From Molanna angustata (lineage: Eukaryota > Arthropoda > Insecta > Trichoptera > Molannidae), in NCBI GenBank assembly GCA_963576475.1, contig OY754969.1, positions 28,929,388-28,993,387 of the forward strand: a stretch of 64,000 nt of DNA. Reading direction: 5' to 3'. The notes beneath the pieces were generated by a model. It had not been told where the DNA came from, made no database searches, and saw only the letters and a program-made list of their open reading frames with translations. This document shows positions 12,554-25,734 of the stretch, one piece after another; position 1 is the first letter of the stretch, and every line of letters begins with the position of its first letter. The translations under genes were made by a program, and so were the position numbers.

Positions 12554-13489
12554 TCTAAAGTAAAAAAGCAATCAATATGTTAGTGTGTGTGTGTGTTTGT
12601 CTCACGCCTTCTGAAAAACCAAGACCATCTAAAAATCTAATTTATGTGCGAACATGTACCAGTATACTTGATGCAGTGTCACACTAAAAATAATGCGATA
12701 AAAATGCTGAATTTTAAAAATATTTCAATAATTATTTTTTCATACAAAATTTTCAAAGTCATATCTGTCAAAAAAGTGTACATTTTGCACGCAAATATCT
12801 GTTAGTTTAAAAGTTAGAAGTACGTATTTACACAAAAAAAATATATTTTGAAGTATAACTTAGCGTTTAAGTGAAAAACATGGTGAATATTTGGTATAAT
12901 TATAATGTTAAACTTATTTTTAAAGTAAGCCTTTTGTACATAAACGCCGCCATTTTAATATCTTTTCATACAATATTTCATTTTCCTACCGAATGAATAT
13001 GTTCTTGAAAATAATAAACCTTTGAAATAAATGTAATTCTGAAAAAATAAAATGAAACAAAAGACATTACGGCAAGTTTTAAGACATATTATATTGTAAA
13101 AATGTATTTATTATTAGTAAAGATATAGGCATAATAAAATTGCATAATTTGTAAATAATATTTGATTTTTCTGACAATTTTCATTTTTATGGCATCGAAC
13201 AAACCAATGTAGGTACCTACATATTCCAAAAATGTCTCAAACCATTTGATATTTTTTACGTGTTGGAATGGTTTCTATGGTAACGGAAAGATTCTGATAT
13301 TCAAATAAAATTTGTTATGAATCGAATTTATTTAGAACATTGTTGTAAGTAGGTACCTACCTATTACTATTTACTTACAAATCAACAATATACTGATTTC
13401 CTATCGGAAAATTGTATGCGATGTGCTCCTAAACCGTTTGTCCGATTACAATGAAACTTTGGTGAATTGTCGAGCGTGTGCCCGGGATG

Positions 13490-14345
13490 GTTTCTGGATT
13501 TAAACTTTTTTCTTATTCTTCTTCATCTTCGTGTATTTGGTCATTTTACCTATGAAGGTGGACTATCCTGGGAGAAGAAGGTCCCATTTTCCTTCCATCG
13601 CTTCGCAGGTTTCTGGATTTAGACTTTTTTCTTCTTTTTCTTCATCGTGTATTTGGTCATCTTACCTATGAAGATGAACTATCCTGGGAGATGAAGGTCC
13701 AATTTTCCTTCCATCACTTCGCAGGTTTCTGGATTAAAACTTTCTTCTTCTTCTTCTTCGTCGTGTATTTGGTCATTTTACCTATGAAATTGGAGTATCC
13801 TGGGAGAAGAAGGTCCAATTTTCCTTCCATCTCTTCGCAGGTTTCTGGATTTAAACTTTTTTTTTCTTCTTCTTCTTAATCGTGTATTTGGTCATTTTAC
13901 CTATGAAGGTGGACTAACCTGGGAGAAGGAGGTCCATATGTCCTTCCGTCTCATCGCAGGATTCTGGATTTAAACTTTTTTCTTCTTCTTCTTCTTCTTC
14001 GTGTATTTTTGGTCATTTTACCTATGAAGTTGGAGAATCCTGGGAGAAGAAGGTCCAACTGTCCTTCCAACTCTTCACAAGTCTTCCAAGACGGTTTTTG
14101 GATATAAACTTTTTTCTTCTTCTTCTTCTTCATCGTGCATTTGGTCATTTTACCTATGTTAGTGGACTATCCTGGGAGAAGAAGGTCCAATGTTCCTTCC
14201 ATATCTTCGCAGGTATCTGGATTTAAACTTTTTTCTTCTTCTTCTTCGTGTATTTAGTCATTTTACCTATGAAGGTGGAGTATCCTGGGAAAAGATGGTC
14301 CTTTTATCTCTTTGCGGTTCTTCCAGGATGGTTTCTGGATTTAAA
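13490..14345 (+). repeat. Minisatellite of H1 copy 2, about seven units near 117 bp
   Basis: CTGGATTTAAAC-type words at about 13494, 13612, 13730, 13847, 13961, 14098, 14217 and 14334. The unit is the same as in 6628-7480. Confidence 0.8.
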
Positions 14346-14549
14346 CTTTTCTTAACCGACTGAAGGGACGGGATGTAATGAAGGGAAGGGAGGCACTAAA
14401 GGGCCTGAAGGGACGGGAGGTATAAAAGGGCCTGAAGGGACGGGAGGTAGGTACTGAAAGGCCTGATTGGAAGGGACGTAATGAGGGATTGAAGGGACGG
14501 GAGGTACTGAAGGGCCTGAAGGTACGGAGGTACTGAAGGGTCTGAAGCG

Positions 14550-15350
14550 ACAGTTCCTGGAGTCTAATTCTTTTTCTTCTTAATTTTATGTAGACCTTTA
14601 GGACAGTTTTTATACAAACTATTTCCTATAGTCTAATTCATCTTCTTCTTCTTTTATGTATACATTTGGGTCAGTTTTTATAAAAATGATTTCCTATAGT
14701 CTAATTATTCTTCTTCTTCATTTACGTAGACTTTTGGGAGAGTTTTAATACAAACTATTTCCAATAGTCTTATTCATTTTCTTCTTCTTTTATGTAGACC
14801 AAGGGTGATTTTTATACAAACTTTTCCTATAGTTTAATTATTATTCTTTTATATAGACCTTTGAATCAGTTTTTATAGTAACTATTTCCTATAGTCTAAT
14901 TCATCTTCTTTTATGTAGACCTTTTGGTTAGTTTTTATACAAACTATTTCCAATAGTCTAATTATTATTCTTATTCTTTTTTGTAGACCTTTGGGTGAGC
15001 TTTTATGCATACTATTTCCTATTGTCTAATTAATCTTTTTTATGTAGACCTTACAGTTTTTACACAAACTATTTCCGTTTGTCTTTTTCTTCGTTTTCTT
15101 CTTTTATGTAGAACTATGGTGAATTTTATACAAACTATTTTCTATAGATTAATCTTCTTCTTCTTTTATGAAGACCTTTTGGTCAGTTTTTATACAATCT
15201 ATTTCCAATGGTCTAATTCTTCTATTTATGTATTTTTTCTTATTTTATGTAGACCATTGGGATAGTTTTTTATACAAACTATTTCTTATAGTCTTTTACT
15301 TATTTTTCTCTTTTTTATTTAGGCTTTTGGGTTAGTTTTAAGTCTAATAG
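14550..15350 (+). repeat. 65-70-bp minisatellite of H1 copy 2
   Basis: Repeated blocks of TATGTAGACCTTTTGGTCAG, TTTTTATACAAACTATTTCC and TATAGTCTAATTCTTCTTC. About a dozen degenerate units are present, against four or five in copy 1. Confidence 0.7.
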
Positions 15351-16147
15351 TCTATTGTGCAGAAATATTATTAACGATATGCACTCTTGATGAAAATACA
15401 TATGTAAAAATGAATGGGATGTGGGATGTGACGATGTAACCTGCACTAGAATCTTTTCAATACTTTTGTTTAATCAAATTTAAACCATTTATATCATCCT
15501 ATTTTTAATAATTTTCAACACCTAATATTTAAAGAATGGGGGTTGTGGCCATTACTGAACTCTTCACAACGTTTATATTCAAATTAAAAACTATTTACCA
15601 TAGTTTAAGTCTTCTTCTTCTTCGTTAATGTAGACTTTTGTGTCAATTTTAAGTCTATCAGTCTAATTGTGCAAAAATATAATGCACACTTGATCAATAA
15701 ATATAAAAACGAATGGGATGTGACCAACACTAGATCTTTTCAGTACATTATTCAATCAAATTTTAACCACATCCCAACATCCAAAATTACTAAATTTTCA
15801 ATAGGTACATATTACAATTTGTTTTCGATGATTATATTTAAAAATGGGAGTTGTGGCCAAACCAATCCCTTTACAACGTTGATAAACAGTCATATTTAAA
15901 ACTATTTCGCATAGTCCATGCATGCAGAAATTGTATATTATACTTCATTCGAACTTTATAGCAATATATAAAAAAGAATGGGTTGTGGCCATCACTTGAA
16001 CATTTTACAATGTTTAACTCAATCAAATTTCAAACCACTTATCATAGTCCGATTTTGCAAAATAATTGGGTGACAATATTATAAAAACGATTGCTTATTC
16101 CTTCACAATTTAACATTCTTGGCCAACGGCGGGACATAAAAGCTAGT

Positions 16148-16351
16148 AATTAAATAAAATCTCTTAGTTTTTAACCACGTTGAGTATATTTATATGTCAA
16201 CTAGTTTCGGAGACGTAACCGCTCCTTCGTCCGGACAAACTTATACTATAGAGTATAAGTTTGTCTGGACTAAGGAGCGGTTACGTCTCCGAAACTAGTT
16301 GACATATAAATATACTCAACGTGGTTAAAAACTAAGAGATTTTATTTAATT
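16148..16351. mobile_element. 204-bp foldback (palindromic) element
   Basis: Two arms of about 100 nt are near-perfect inverted copies, meeting at TTATACTATAGAGTATAA (centre near 16249). The outer ends are AATTAAATAAAATCTC and GAGATTTTATTTAATT. TTAA sits symmetrically at 16150-16153 and 16346-16349, so it may be a duplicated target or part of the arms. It starts one base after the CTAG|T end of H1 copy 2. No coding. Confidence 0.7.
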
Positions 16352-17440
16352 ATATTAGATAAATTTTTCAATATTAGAACAATTTTGAACTTTTATAAAA
16401 ACAGTTCTTTTGGGCTATCTAGGGGCTTTGTATATATTTTAATTATTATGTTGTAGTACTAACAAAAGCATTTGCCCTACTTAACACAACATCTTAAATA
16501 ATAAAAAGAAATTTAAACGTATATGCAAAATGGTGGAAGAATCTCTGAACATTTAACTAAAAGTATCAAGTTGGCTTTGGTGAAAGTATGCAAATATGAT
16601 CCCTCGATGAAAGTTTTTTGTACTTAAGGACTTTGAGAATGCAAAGTTATGGTAAAGGGACCCGTTAAGTTCCCTAAATACTTGATGCAAGTTAGGCTTC
16701 GAGAGCCAAAGTAACAGCAAGGAAAACTTTCACCACACAAACTTTATATTATGACAATCTTGATAAAATCATCTACAATCAGGGCCGGGTCCACCATAGG
16801 TTTAAAAAGTTGCAAAAAAACAGCCGGGCACATACAAACCAGGAGCGTCAAAAATGTTTGTTTTTGTTGAACAACCATTGACATGTGAGGGTAATGTGAG
16901 GTTAGGTTAGATATTCACAATAAAACTCAATGTGATGACAGTTTTAGCCTAAAAACAATTTGGTCCCAATCTCTGTTGAGATAATAAATAAAAGTAACAT
17001 AATGTAGTAGGTACTTACTCAAGATCTACCTATTTTTTTATATATTTTTTATTTATGTATAGTTTCCGGCTAAAAAAATCGTTGGGAGGTTTGTAGGTAC
17101 ATACATGTACCAACCAAGCAAAAAACCCAAATTTGCGTGCGCAGCCCACTTGTTTTCTAAAGTTATTTGTCGAAAAATATACATATTTTACAATGACTAG
17201 CTTATATCCACATGGAAATGTTTTTTCCAACCTACCAGACATTAAGTTTACATAGATTGAGCGCTGAATGAATAATTTAGTGAAAGCGGCGCGGCCCGGG
17301 TTCGAATCCTGCCTTTTCGTTCACATACTATAAATAATGCAAGCACTTTAACTTAGTTTAGTGAATGCATTATCATTGAAAACTATATATTACATATTAT
17401 ACGATTTTAAGAGTTATCTACACCGTTTTAAAATTGCCTT
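16352..17440. other. No gene seen
   Basis: AT-rich, with only small chance frames. The one notable site is a tRNA-like B box near 17290-17320, annotated separately. Confidence 0.35.
17270..17360 (+). repeat. Possible truncated tRNA-derived SINE
   Basis: CCCGGGTTCGAATCCTGCC contains a perfect pol III B box (GGTTCGAATCC). It is followed by TTCGTTCACATA, resembling the body of the SINE at 55845-56031 (...GAATCCTGCC...TTCGTTCACCTA). No A box is clear upstream. Confidence 0.35.
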
Positions 17441-17448
17441 CTCTGCCT

Positions 17449-17647
17449 CATGTCAGTTCTGTCATTACCCGGACCAAACTTCGGAACATATACTGTGGGA
17501 TTGTTGCCACCCAATGGTGTCCTCTTAAAGATCGGAGCTCCTCGTTGCTGTCCGTGGACCTCTTCAAGGTCACATTGGTAATGCGAATTTTGTGATCTCG
17601 AAGAACAATTTTAAAGGCTTTAAGAAGTTTTGTCATAGGTATGGCGC
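17449..17647 (+). pseudogene. Degraded R1/Jockey-like LINE C-terminus (zinc-knuckle region)
   Basis: The plus-strand frame from 17451 reads CQFCHYPDQTSEHILWDC, a CxxC...ET/TSEH.L..C pattern found at the C-terminus of R1/Jockey-type reverse transcriptases. An in-frame stop follows, then a continuing open stretch ending FKKFCHRYGA. It is only about 65 codons with one stop. The assignment is by motif shape alone. Confidence 0.4.
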
Positions 17648-17649
17648 CT

Positions 17650-19033
17650 TAATATTGTTAGATTCCCAGTAGGTTTACAGAGATTTTACAGAGATCTTGG
17701 TCATACCCCTGATGTTTCTTATTTAAAAAGATCTGAAGTCCACGAATGTGAATCTTCCATTCACATTCGTCAATTGTTCTTTTGCGCTAATATGGTGCCG
17801 AGATTGCTAATCTAGAGATTTCCATGAGCTATTTTTCGTGCAATGGATTTCTTTTCTTGTCGTTCACTTAGCGTTCTGTGAAGGGGCCGATTACAGTCCC
17901 TTAGTACAGAGTATAGAGGCTGAGTACAGAGCGGGTGGTGTTAGAAGTGGCGAAATTACATATACATTGACATTGTTACAACTATGCATTATTGCATATA
18001 AAAACTAAGTATGTTGACTTTAGCGGATTGTCTTTTTACTTTGTAATGTTAAACGATATACGGAAACAGTAACAATGTAGGTACGAAGTGAAATTGAATC
18101 GGAAACGGTGTACTTGGGGAGTTGATGCAAAATAAAAACGTCAACAGACAGCGGATAGAACAAATGAAAAAGAATGAGATTACATCCGTTATAAATGCAG
18201 TGGCGTGCTACTAAAACCGACATATTATTTGATACAATGAAACAAAACGTGAAATAATAAGTGTAAGTTGGGGGAATGATGTATGTCGGTGAGCGTGACA
18301 GCAAGTGTAGTTTATAAGCAAGCGGTAACTACAACCGACGATCATTCTTTTGTCACCCACTCAAATTAGAACCTACTTATCAATCTTTTCGTATTGTATT
18401 GTATAATTATATATTCAAAATATATGTGAATGGAGAAAAAAAAACTGTTCAACTGTTAATAATATCAACTATCACACCAAGTTGAAGACACAACAAAAAG
18501 TTACACGAATGGGGCTAAACATTTCCACAATTATTTTAATTCTTGTGGATCTTTTGGGGATGGCTCATGACTCTTCATGTTTTGCAAATAATAATAAGGG
18601 ATTTTATATAGCGCCGTTCAATGATTCAAGATCATTTTAAGAGCGCTGATAGTCATATAGTGATCTACGAAACACAACTGTTTTCAGTCCTTTAGTGAAA
18701 GTGCTCTTGCTTTGAGCACTACGAACATCTGGAGGCATTCCATTTGATTGGACCACTCACACCAAAGTTTTTTTTTTTTAATATTTATACATACTCACCA
18801 AGGTGGATGCACTTTGTTAATAAACATTGTTTTTAATATAGGTACCTAAGAATGGAATGCATATAAAATGAATATATGTATTTATGTTTTCCAAACACCG
18901 GATTCACCTTAGTGGAATCCTTAAATATTTCAATTTTTGTCAAATAACATAAGATAGGATTTGAAAAAGAAAATAAATAAATTTTAAATATATTTATTTT
19001 AATATCTGATTACAAATGCTCAGATTAAATATA
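17650..19033. other. No gene seen
   Basis: AT-rich, repeat-like sequence without recognisable coding, splice-flanked islands or element termini. Confidence 0.3.
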
Positions 19034-20686
19034 CGAGTTGCATGTAACACACGAGATCCATCTGCCGATAGCGATAGTATGTATAGTTGAAGAATAAGTA
19101 CCAAACTATAAACCCATAAATTGTTGAATATTTTAAGATATTTTGTTTTCTATACAACACATGTAGGTATGTATGTCAAGATAGGACAGTATGGAGGTCA
19201 GTCCATTTTTCTACCGAGAATATGAAAACAGCATGATGGTATGTATGTATGTTTGGAGATTAAGTATCAAACTATTAAGATATTGTGTATAGGCGACTGC
19301 CATTCAAATTGTATGAAGCGATTCTTCTTCTTCTTCTTCTTCAGCCTGTTTTTATCCATTCTTGGACATAGGCCTCCCCCTTGATCCTCCACAACTCCCT
19401 GTCTTGGGCACACTGCATCCATCTCCCTCCGGCACATTTCTTGATGTCATCAGACCACCTTGCCTGGGGTCTCCCGACACCTCTTCGGCTTGTTCTCGGT
19501 CGCCATTTTACGATCTTTTTGGTCCATCATGAATCCTGGCATCTGGCAATATGCCCAGCCCAGCTCCACTTAAGGACAGCGACCCTTTCCGCTACATCGG
19601 CTACTTTGGTTCTTTGTCTTATCATGACATTCTGAATTCTGTCCCTTAATGAAATACCCAGCAACTTTCTCTCCATAGCTCTTTGTGTCACTAACAGCTT
19701 GTGCATTATTCATTTTGTTAGGACCGATGATTCCATTCCATAAGTAAGCACTGGGAGAATACAAGCATCAAATAGCTTCTTTTTCAAATAATGGGAGTAT
19801 TTACGGGATTTTAGAATGTATGATAATTTTCCAAAAGCTGCCCAGGCAAGGCCACGTCTTCTCTCTATTTTTGCCTCTTGATTTTCTTTGGCAAGCATCA
19901 CGGTATGGCCTAGATATATGTATCTGTCTACTCTTTCAATTTGCACTCCATCTATTATGATGGGGAAGGACTCTTCTGTACCCCCCATGAAGCGATGTCG
20001 TCACTAAATTTAATTTTTATAAAAATTGTTAAAAAAAATTGAGATGTAGGTACTACTACAATGTAAAAAATGTTTTATAGAAAATTATATTATCTAGTTG
20101 GTGTGTTTTGGTTTTTTTCGATATTTAAAAAAAAATGTAAATATAGGCAGTTAAACATATAAATTTATCATAAAAAAAATATTTTTCTTAGTAAAAAATG
20201 TTTGAGAAACTCTGATGTTTTTGAAAAAACCAATTTGAGATTTTGTATTTGTCTATGTTCATATAAATTTTCAACGTTCTAGCTTTTATGGTTTCTGAAA
20301 TATATGGAAAAATATAGTAAGAAATCAAAAGTTGATAACCCCTGACTTTAACAAAAATTCAAAATTCTGAGTATAAAAGTTTTGTAGGCCTATAACTATT
20401 TATATATTCTGAAATTTTAGGCTCTGCAAATTAAGCGGATCAAAAGTTATAAGGGGGGGGGGGACATACAGACAGACACAAGAAATGTTCTACACCGAAT
20501 TCTGAGTAAATCCGTATGTAGAACATAATATATGCTGCAAAACCTCTAAGTTGGTATTTTTTGACTTCAAAGTTGGAAAAGCCGTGAAAAAAGTAGACCT
20601 CTGCATACAATTCTCGCGTATCCTGGCTTGAAACATTGTCGATATGTTAAGAGAACAAAGTTCTCCTGAACAAATCGACAGTTGGA
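19034..20686 (-). mobile_element. Helentron-like non-autonomous element H2, copy A (interrupted)
   Basis: In minus-strand orientation the element starts A|TCCAACTGTCGATTTGTTC (end at 20686) and ends near 19034 with ATCGGCAGATGGATCTCG and GCAACTCG, a mutated form of the ...CATGCAACTAG end of other copies. The start word TCCAACTGTCGAT recurs inverted (ATCGACAGTTGGA in intact copies) just inside the 3' end, followed by a CATGT...ACATG hairpin. This asymmetric terminal inverted repeat is the layout described for Helentron/Helitron2 elements. A GAGAAC-AAA-GTTCTC hairpin lies near the 5' end. An RTE fragment (19323-19986) interrupts it. No proteins. Confidence 0.6.
19323..19986 (-). pseudogene. RTE-type LINE insertion inside H2 copy A
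   Basis: Inserted with a 10-bp target-site duplication ATGAAGCGAT (19313-19322 and 19987-19996). The 3' end is (GAA)n at 19323. The minus strand reads YIYLGHTVMLAKENQEA, GLAWAAFGKLSYILK, ILPVLTYGMESSVLTK, then after a frameshift RAMERKLLGISLRDRIQN, LKWSWAGHIAR, and GVGRPQARWSDDI. It is the same family as 2944-3664 and 55310-55690. It is 5'-truncated, with at least one frameshift and an internal stop. Confidence 0.85.
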
Positions 20687-21439
20687 TAAAGAATCATATT
20701 ATACATAAATAATGTTTACAGTCCCTTTGGTGTTATTTAAGCGTATTTTTTTCTAATTTTTAAAAAGACACAACAACACTGTTTTATTTTGTCATTATTT
20801 TTCTTTGAAAACAGGACAGACCGGTTTTTCAACGGGTAAATATACATTCAAATAATAAAAATTTGAATAGTGAAAATAGTACATAAGATTATGGAATCTG
20901 AAAGAAGAGTTATTTTAATGACAAGATTCTTTTTCCATTGATGACAAAGGCTTCTTTTAAACATTTAATGTTTAACTATATAATTTTTGGAGTAAAATTA
21001 ATTGCTTCACACATTAAAGAGTTTTAGAATAAATTTAAGAAAATATACCTGCTTTAAGACAAATTGAGGTATCAAATCAAAACATATTTCCACGCACCGC
21101 CATTGCATAAGTGCCCCTTTTAGTCGAAACCCGGTGCGGCAATTTAACATTTATTGGTCCCCATTTATCCAGCTCTAAACCCCGTGAAGTGAGCAACGAT
21201 CACCCACCATTTACCCGCCATTGTTTTGTTTATAATGTAATTGGTAAACCTACACTATACACACGCCACACGCTACGCCATTGCAATGGTAACCAGACGA
21301 ATTAGGAGCAATGCAACAAAGACTAGGATATTAATGATTCTAGAGTTTTTGTGTTTACAGAGTGGAAATCCATTTTAAATGAATAAATAAATAACTTTGT
21401 ATTTTTCCACAATATTTTTTATACTAACGACCGAACGTT

Positions 21440-21480
21440 TTCGCCAAGGTGACTTGGCATTTTCAAGGTCCAAAAGTAAT
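21440..21480 (-). other. Hairpin plus GAAAACGTTCGG motif (PLE-like)
   Basis: The minus strand reads GCCAAGTCACCTTGGC (6-bp stem, 4-nt loop) followed directly by GAAAACGTTCGG. A similar hairpin plus GAAACGTCGG lies at the start of both PLE families (34485-34515 and 41958-41990). It may mark a degraded PLE end. Its mirror copy is at 24919-24950 on the plus strand. Confidence 0.35.
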
Positions 21481-22013
21481 AACACTATATAGGAACAACA
21501 GACCACCATTCATCACGAAATGTTTTACTAAAATAGTAAACAGTTCTTTTGACTTCAGAGGCTATAGGAGTTATAGGATAGGAAATATCAGGGGATATAG
21601 GATCGGAAATATATTAAAATTTTAAATTTCTCGTACATATCTTGCTTCTCTGGACTGGAAACACTGGAGACATTGTCATTAAGCAATAAACTTATTTGCA
21701 TAAGGTGCAAGGAAGTGATGAAATAAAATAAAAAAAATAAAAATGGATTCAATATTTTGAACACTATAAAATGGCGAAATATTTCTAGGTTATAATGGTA
21801 TATTTCGGTAATCTTTATACTTACATAATAAGTATTCTGTACGTGGCCCGTGGGTACCTATGTAACTGAGCTCTTCCTAAATGGCAGGATTGATTTTGAT
21901 GATTTTTTTGTGCAAATTTGAATGGGTCCCTGGGTGGTTTAGTTTTACAATTCGAATCACAAATTGTAACAGTGGAAATAAAAGAATACAAAAAAACCAT
22001 GTTTAAAATCGAA

Positions 22014-22207
<194 letters not shown>

Positions 22208-22419
22208 TCCCACTACACTTTTTGCGTCCTCCAAATATCCGACGGATCGGCGTCCACCACTTCTACATATTATTTTAGTTTTATCTCACTGAATTTAGCG
22301 TTATTTGTAGCTCACAATCATTGTAGGCATAAGGTTTTTCTTATAAATTTCAAAATATAAATATTCAGTTTTATCCTGTTTTGGTACGTTTTTTACGTCT
22401 TTTTCATACTTGCGTCCAA

Positions 22420-22670
22420 GTGTATATTTTTTGTATATTTTATATATGTCTTCCTATATTTTTCACGTCCATTTTTTTATCTTTATTACTGCTTCCGGAG
22501 TATATTTTTTGTATATTTTATATATATCTTCGTATATTTTTCACGACCATTTTTTTATCTTTATTACTGCGTCCGGTTTATATTTTTGTATATTTTATAT
22601 ATTTCTTCATACAGTTTTCACGTCATATTCTTCTATCTTTATTACTACTTCCGGTGTATATTAAAAAACT
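22420..22670 (+). repeat. Three-unit tandem repeat of about 93 bp
   Basis: Units built from TGTATATTTTATATAT, TTTTTCACGTCCATTTTTTT and ATCTTTATTACTGCTTCCG. It is mirrored at 23707-23957. Confidence 0.8.
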
Positions 22671-22752
22671 TTCGTATGCATAATTGACATCATTCTTGCG
22701 TCCATGTGTGTATCATTCGATATTTTTTATTATTTTTTAACTTTATTACTAC

Positions 22753-22863
22753 GCCGACCGCCGTGGGACAGTTGGTAAGCCGTTCGGTTTCTGTGCGGGC
22801 GTCCTGGGTTCGAATCCCAGCTAAGGAGATATTTATTTAAATTCATTTCTCACGCAAATATTG
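22753..22863 (+). repeat. tRNA-derived SINE family 1, head only
   Basis: GCCGACCGCCGTGGGACAG and GTTGGTAAGCCG give an A-box-like region, and GGGTTCGAATCCC is a perfect B box. The body (TTCATTTCTCACGCAAATATTG) matches the full SINE at 44981-45177 and then diverges. It is not a tRNA gene because the cloverleaf and acceptor stem do not close. Mirror copy at 23514-23624. Confidence 0.65.
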
Positions 22864-23106
22864 ATATTGTATATTTCTACGTGGTTAAACCATCGGCTTC
22901 GCCCAAAATCTGACCTTCGGAGACTTGAAACCATAGATAAAATCCTGCAGATAAAATCCCATGTAGGATAATACTGATAAAATCCTGATTTCGGTGAAAA
23001 CATAATAATTTACAATCGTATTTATTTTCTTATGAATCATGATGCAATAATAATGTAAGTACCTACTTAGGTACATATTTCACTACGTACAATAAAATAT
23101 ATTATA

Positions 23107-23270
23107 GGCATAGAAAATAAACTGTCACCAAGCTTTAAAATATTCTTTTACCCTTTATATTATTTTAATTTTTAATATAGATGCCGGTGTGTCAAAAATA
23201 TGCGCAAGTCGAGCTTCTTTTATAGGATAATGCACACCCGCTCTCACCTGCCGATGGTAACCCCACATTG
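23107..23270. other. Palindrome spacer (164 bp), also present at 25826-25989
   Basis: Single-copy centre between the two arms. The end of the left arm plus this spacer is repeated directly after the right arm (25735-25989), where it continues into different sequence (TGTGGATCGCATTG). The word CAATGTGGGGTTACC (reverse strand) also recurs near 56919-56934. Confidence 0.8.
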
Positions 23271-23513
23271 TATAATATATTTTATTGTACGTAGTGAAAT
23301 ATGTACCTAAGTAGGTACTTACATTATTATTGCATCATGATTCATAAGAAAATAAATACGATTGTAAATTATTATGTTTTCACCGAAATCAGGATTTTAT
23401 CAGTATTATCCTACATGGGATTTTATCTGCAGGATTTTATCTATGGTTTCAAGTCTCCGAAGGTCAGATTTTGGGCGAAGCCGATGGTTTAACCACGTAG
23501 AAATATACAATAT

Positions 23514-23624
23514 CAATATTTGCGTGAGAAATGAATTTAAATAAATATCTCCTTAGCTGGGATTCGAACCCAGGACGCCCGCACAGAAACCGAACGGCTT
23601 ACCAACTGTCCCACGGCGGTCGGC
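23514..23624 (-). repeat. Mirror copy of SINE family 1 head
   Basis: Reverse complement of 22753-22863 within the right palindrome arm. Confidence 0.65.
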
Positions 23625-24169
23625 GTAGTAATAAAGTTAAAAAATAATAAAAAATATCGAATGATACACACATGGACGCAAGAATGATGTCAATTATGCA
23701 TACGAAAGTTTTTTAATATACACCGGAAGTAGTAATAAAGATAGAAGAATATGACGTGAAAACTGTATGAAGAAATATATAAAATATACAAAAATATAAA
23801 CCGGACGCAGTAATAAAGATAAAAAAATGGTCGTGAAAAATATACGAAGATATATATAAAATATACAAAAAATATACTCCGGAAGCAGTAATAAAGATAA
23901 AAAAATGGACGTGAAAAATATAGGAAGACATATATAAAATATACAAAAAATATACACTTGGACGCAAGTATGAAAAAGACGTAAAAAACGTACCAAAACA
24001 GGATAAAACTGAATATTTATATTTTGAAATTTATAAGAAAAACCTTATGCCTACAATGATTGTGAGCTACAAATAACGCTAAATTCAGTGAGATAAAACT
24101 AAAATAATATGTAGAAGTGGTGGACGCCGATCCGTCGGATATTTGGAGGACGCAAAAAGTGTAGTGGGA

Positions 24170-24365
<196 letters not shown>

Positions 24366-25734
24366 TTCGATTTTAAACATGGTTTTTTTGTATTCTTTTA
24401 TTTCCACTGTTACAATTTGTGATTCGAATTGTAAAACTAAACCACCCAGGGACCCATTCAAATTTGCACAAAAAAATCATCAAAATCAATCCTGCCATTT
24501 AGGAAGAGCTCAGTTACATAGGTACCCACGGGCCACGTACAGAATACTTATTATGTAAGTATAAAGATTACCGAAATATACCATTATAACCTAGAAATAT
24601 TTCGCCATTTTATAGTGTTCAAAATATTGAATCCATTTTTATTTTTTTTATTTTATTTCATCACTTCCTTGCACCTTATGCAAATAAGTTTATTGCTTAA
24701 TGACAATGTCTCCAGTGTTTCCAGTCCAGAGAAGCAAGATATGTACGAGAAATTTAAAATTTTAATATATTTCCGATCCTATATCCCCTGATATTTCCTA
24801 TCCTATAACTCCTATAGCCTCTGAAGTCAAAAGAACTGTTTACTATTTTAGTAAAACATTTCGTGATGAATGGTGGTCTGTTGTTCCTATATAGTGTTAT
24901 TACTTTGGACCTTGAAAATGCCAAGTCACCTTGGCGAAAACGTTCGGTCGTTAGTATAAAAAATATTGTGGAAAAATACAAAGTTATTTATTTATTCATT
25001 TAAAATGGATTTCCACTCTGTAAACACAAAAACTCTAGAATCATTAATATCCTAGTCTTTGTTGCATTGCTCCTAATTCGTCTGGTTACCATTGCAATGG
25101 CGTAGCGTGTGGCGTGTGTATAGTGTAGGTTTACCAATTACATTATAAACAAAACAATGGCGGGTAAATGGTGGGTGATCGTTGCTCACTTCACGGGGTT
25201 TAGAGCTGGATAAATGGGGACCAATAAATGTTAAATTGCCGCACCGGGTTTCGACTAAAAGGGGCACTTATGCAATGGCGGTGCGTGGAAATATGTTTTG
25301 ATTTGATACCTCAATTTGTCTTAAAGCAGGTATATTTTCTTAAATTTATTCTAAAACTCTTTAATGTGTGAAGCAATTAATTTTACTCCAAAAATTATAT
25401 AGTTAAACATTAAATGTTTAAAAGAAGCCTTTGTCATCAATGGAAAAAGAATCTTGTCATTAAAATAACTCTTCTTTCAGATTCCATAATCTTATGTACT
25501 ATTTTCACTATTCAAATTTTTATTATTTGAATGTATATTTACCCGTTGAAAAACCGGTCTGTCCTGTTTTCAAAGAAAAATAATGACAAAATAAAACAGT
25601 GTTGTTGTGTCTTTTTAAAAATTAGAAAAAAATACGCTTAAATAACACCAAAGGGACTGTAAACATTATTTATGTATAATATGATTCTTTATCCAACTGT
25701 CGATTTGTTCAGGAGAACTTTGTTCTCTTAACAT

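Larger units (their letters stand above)
12554..16146 (+). mobile_element. Non-autonomous Helitron-like element H1, copy 2
   Basis: Same termini as copy 1 (A|TCTAAAGTAAAAAAGC ... AAAGCTAG|T). At 3,593 bp it is 473 bp longer than copy 1, mainly because the 65-70-bp array is expanded (about 14550-15350, roughly a dozen units against four or five). The other blocks come in the same order. No protein is encoded. The two copies lie 3.8 kb apart in the same orientation. Confidence 0.6.

Noticed and set aside
14000..16000. CRISPR-like array in the evenly spaced repeats
   Set aside because: Units are degenerate minisatellites without spacers of unique sequence, in eukaryotic DNA.
22381..22683. Hydrophobic 100-residue frame (mirrored at 23694-23996)
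   Set aside because: Lies entirely in a three-unit AT-rich tandem repeat; no start context or homology.
22753..22830. tRNA gene
   Set aside because: The acceptor stem does not pair and the sequence matches a SINE with a clear target duplication elsewhere.
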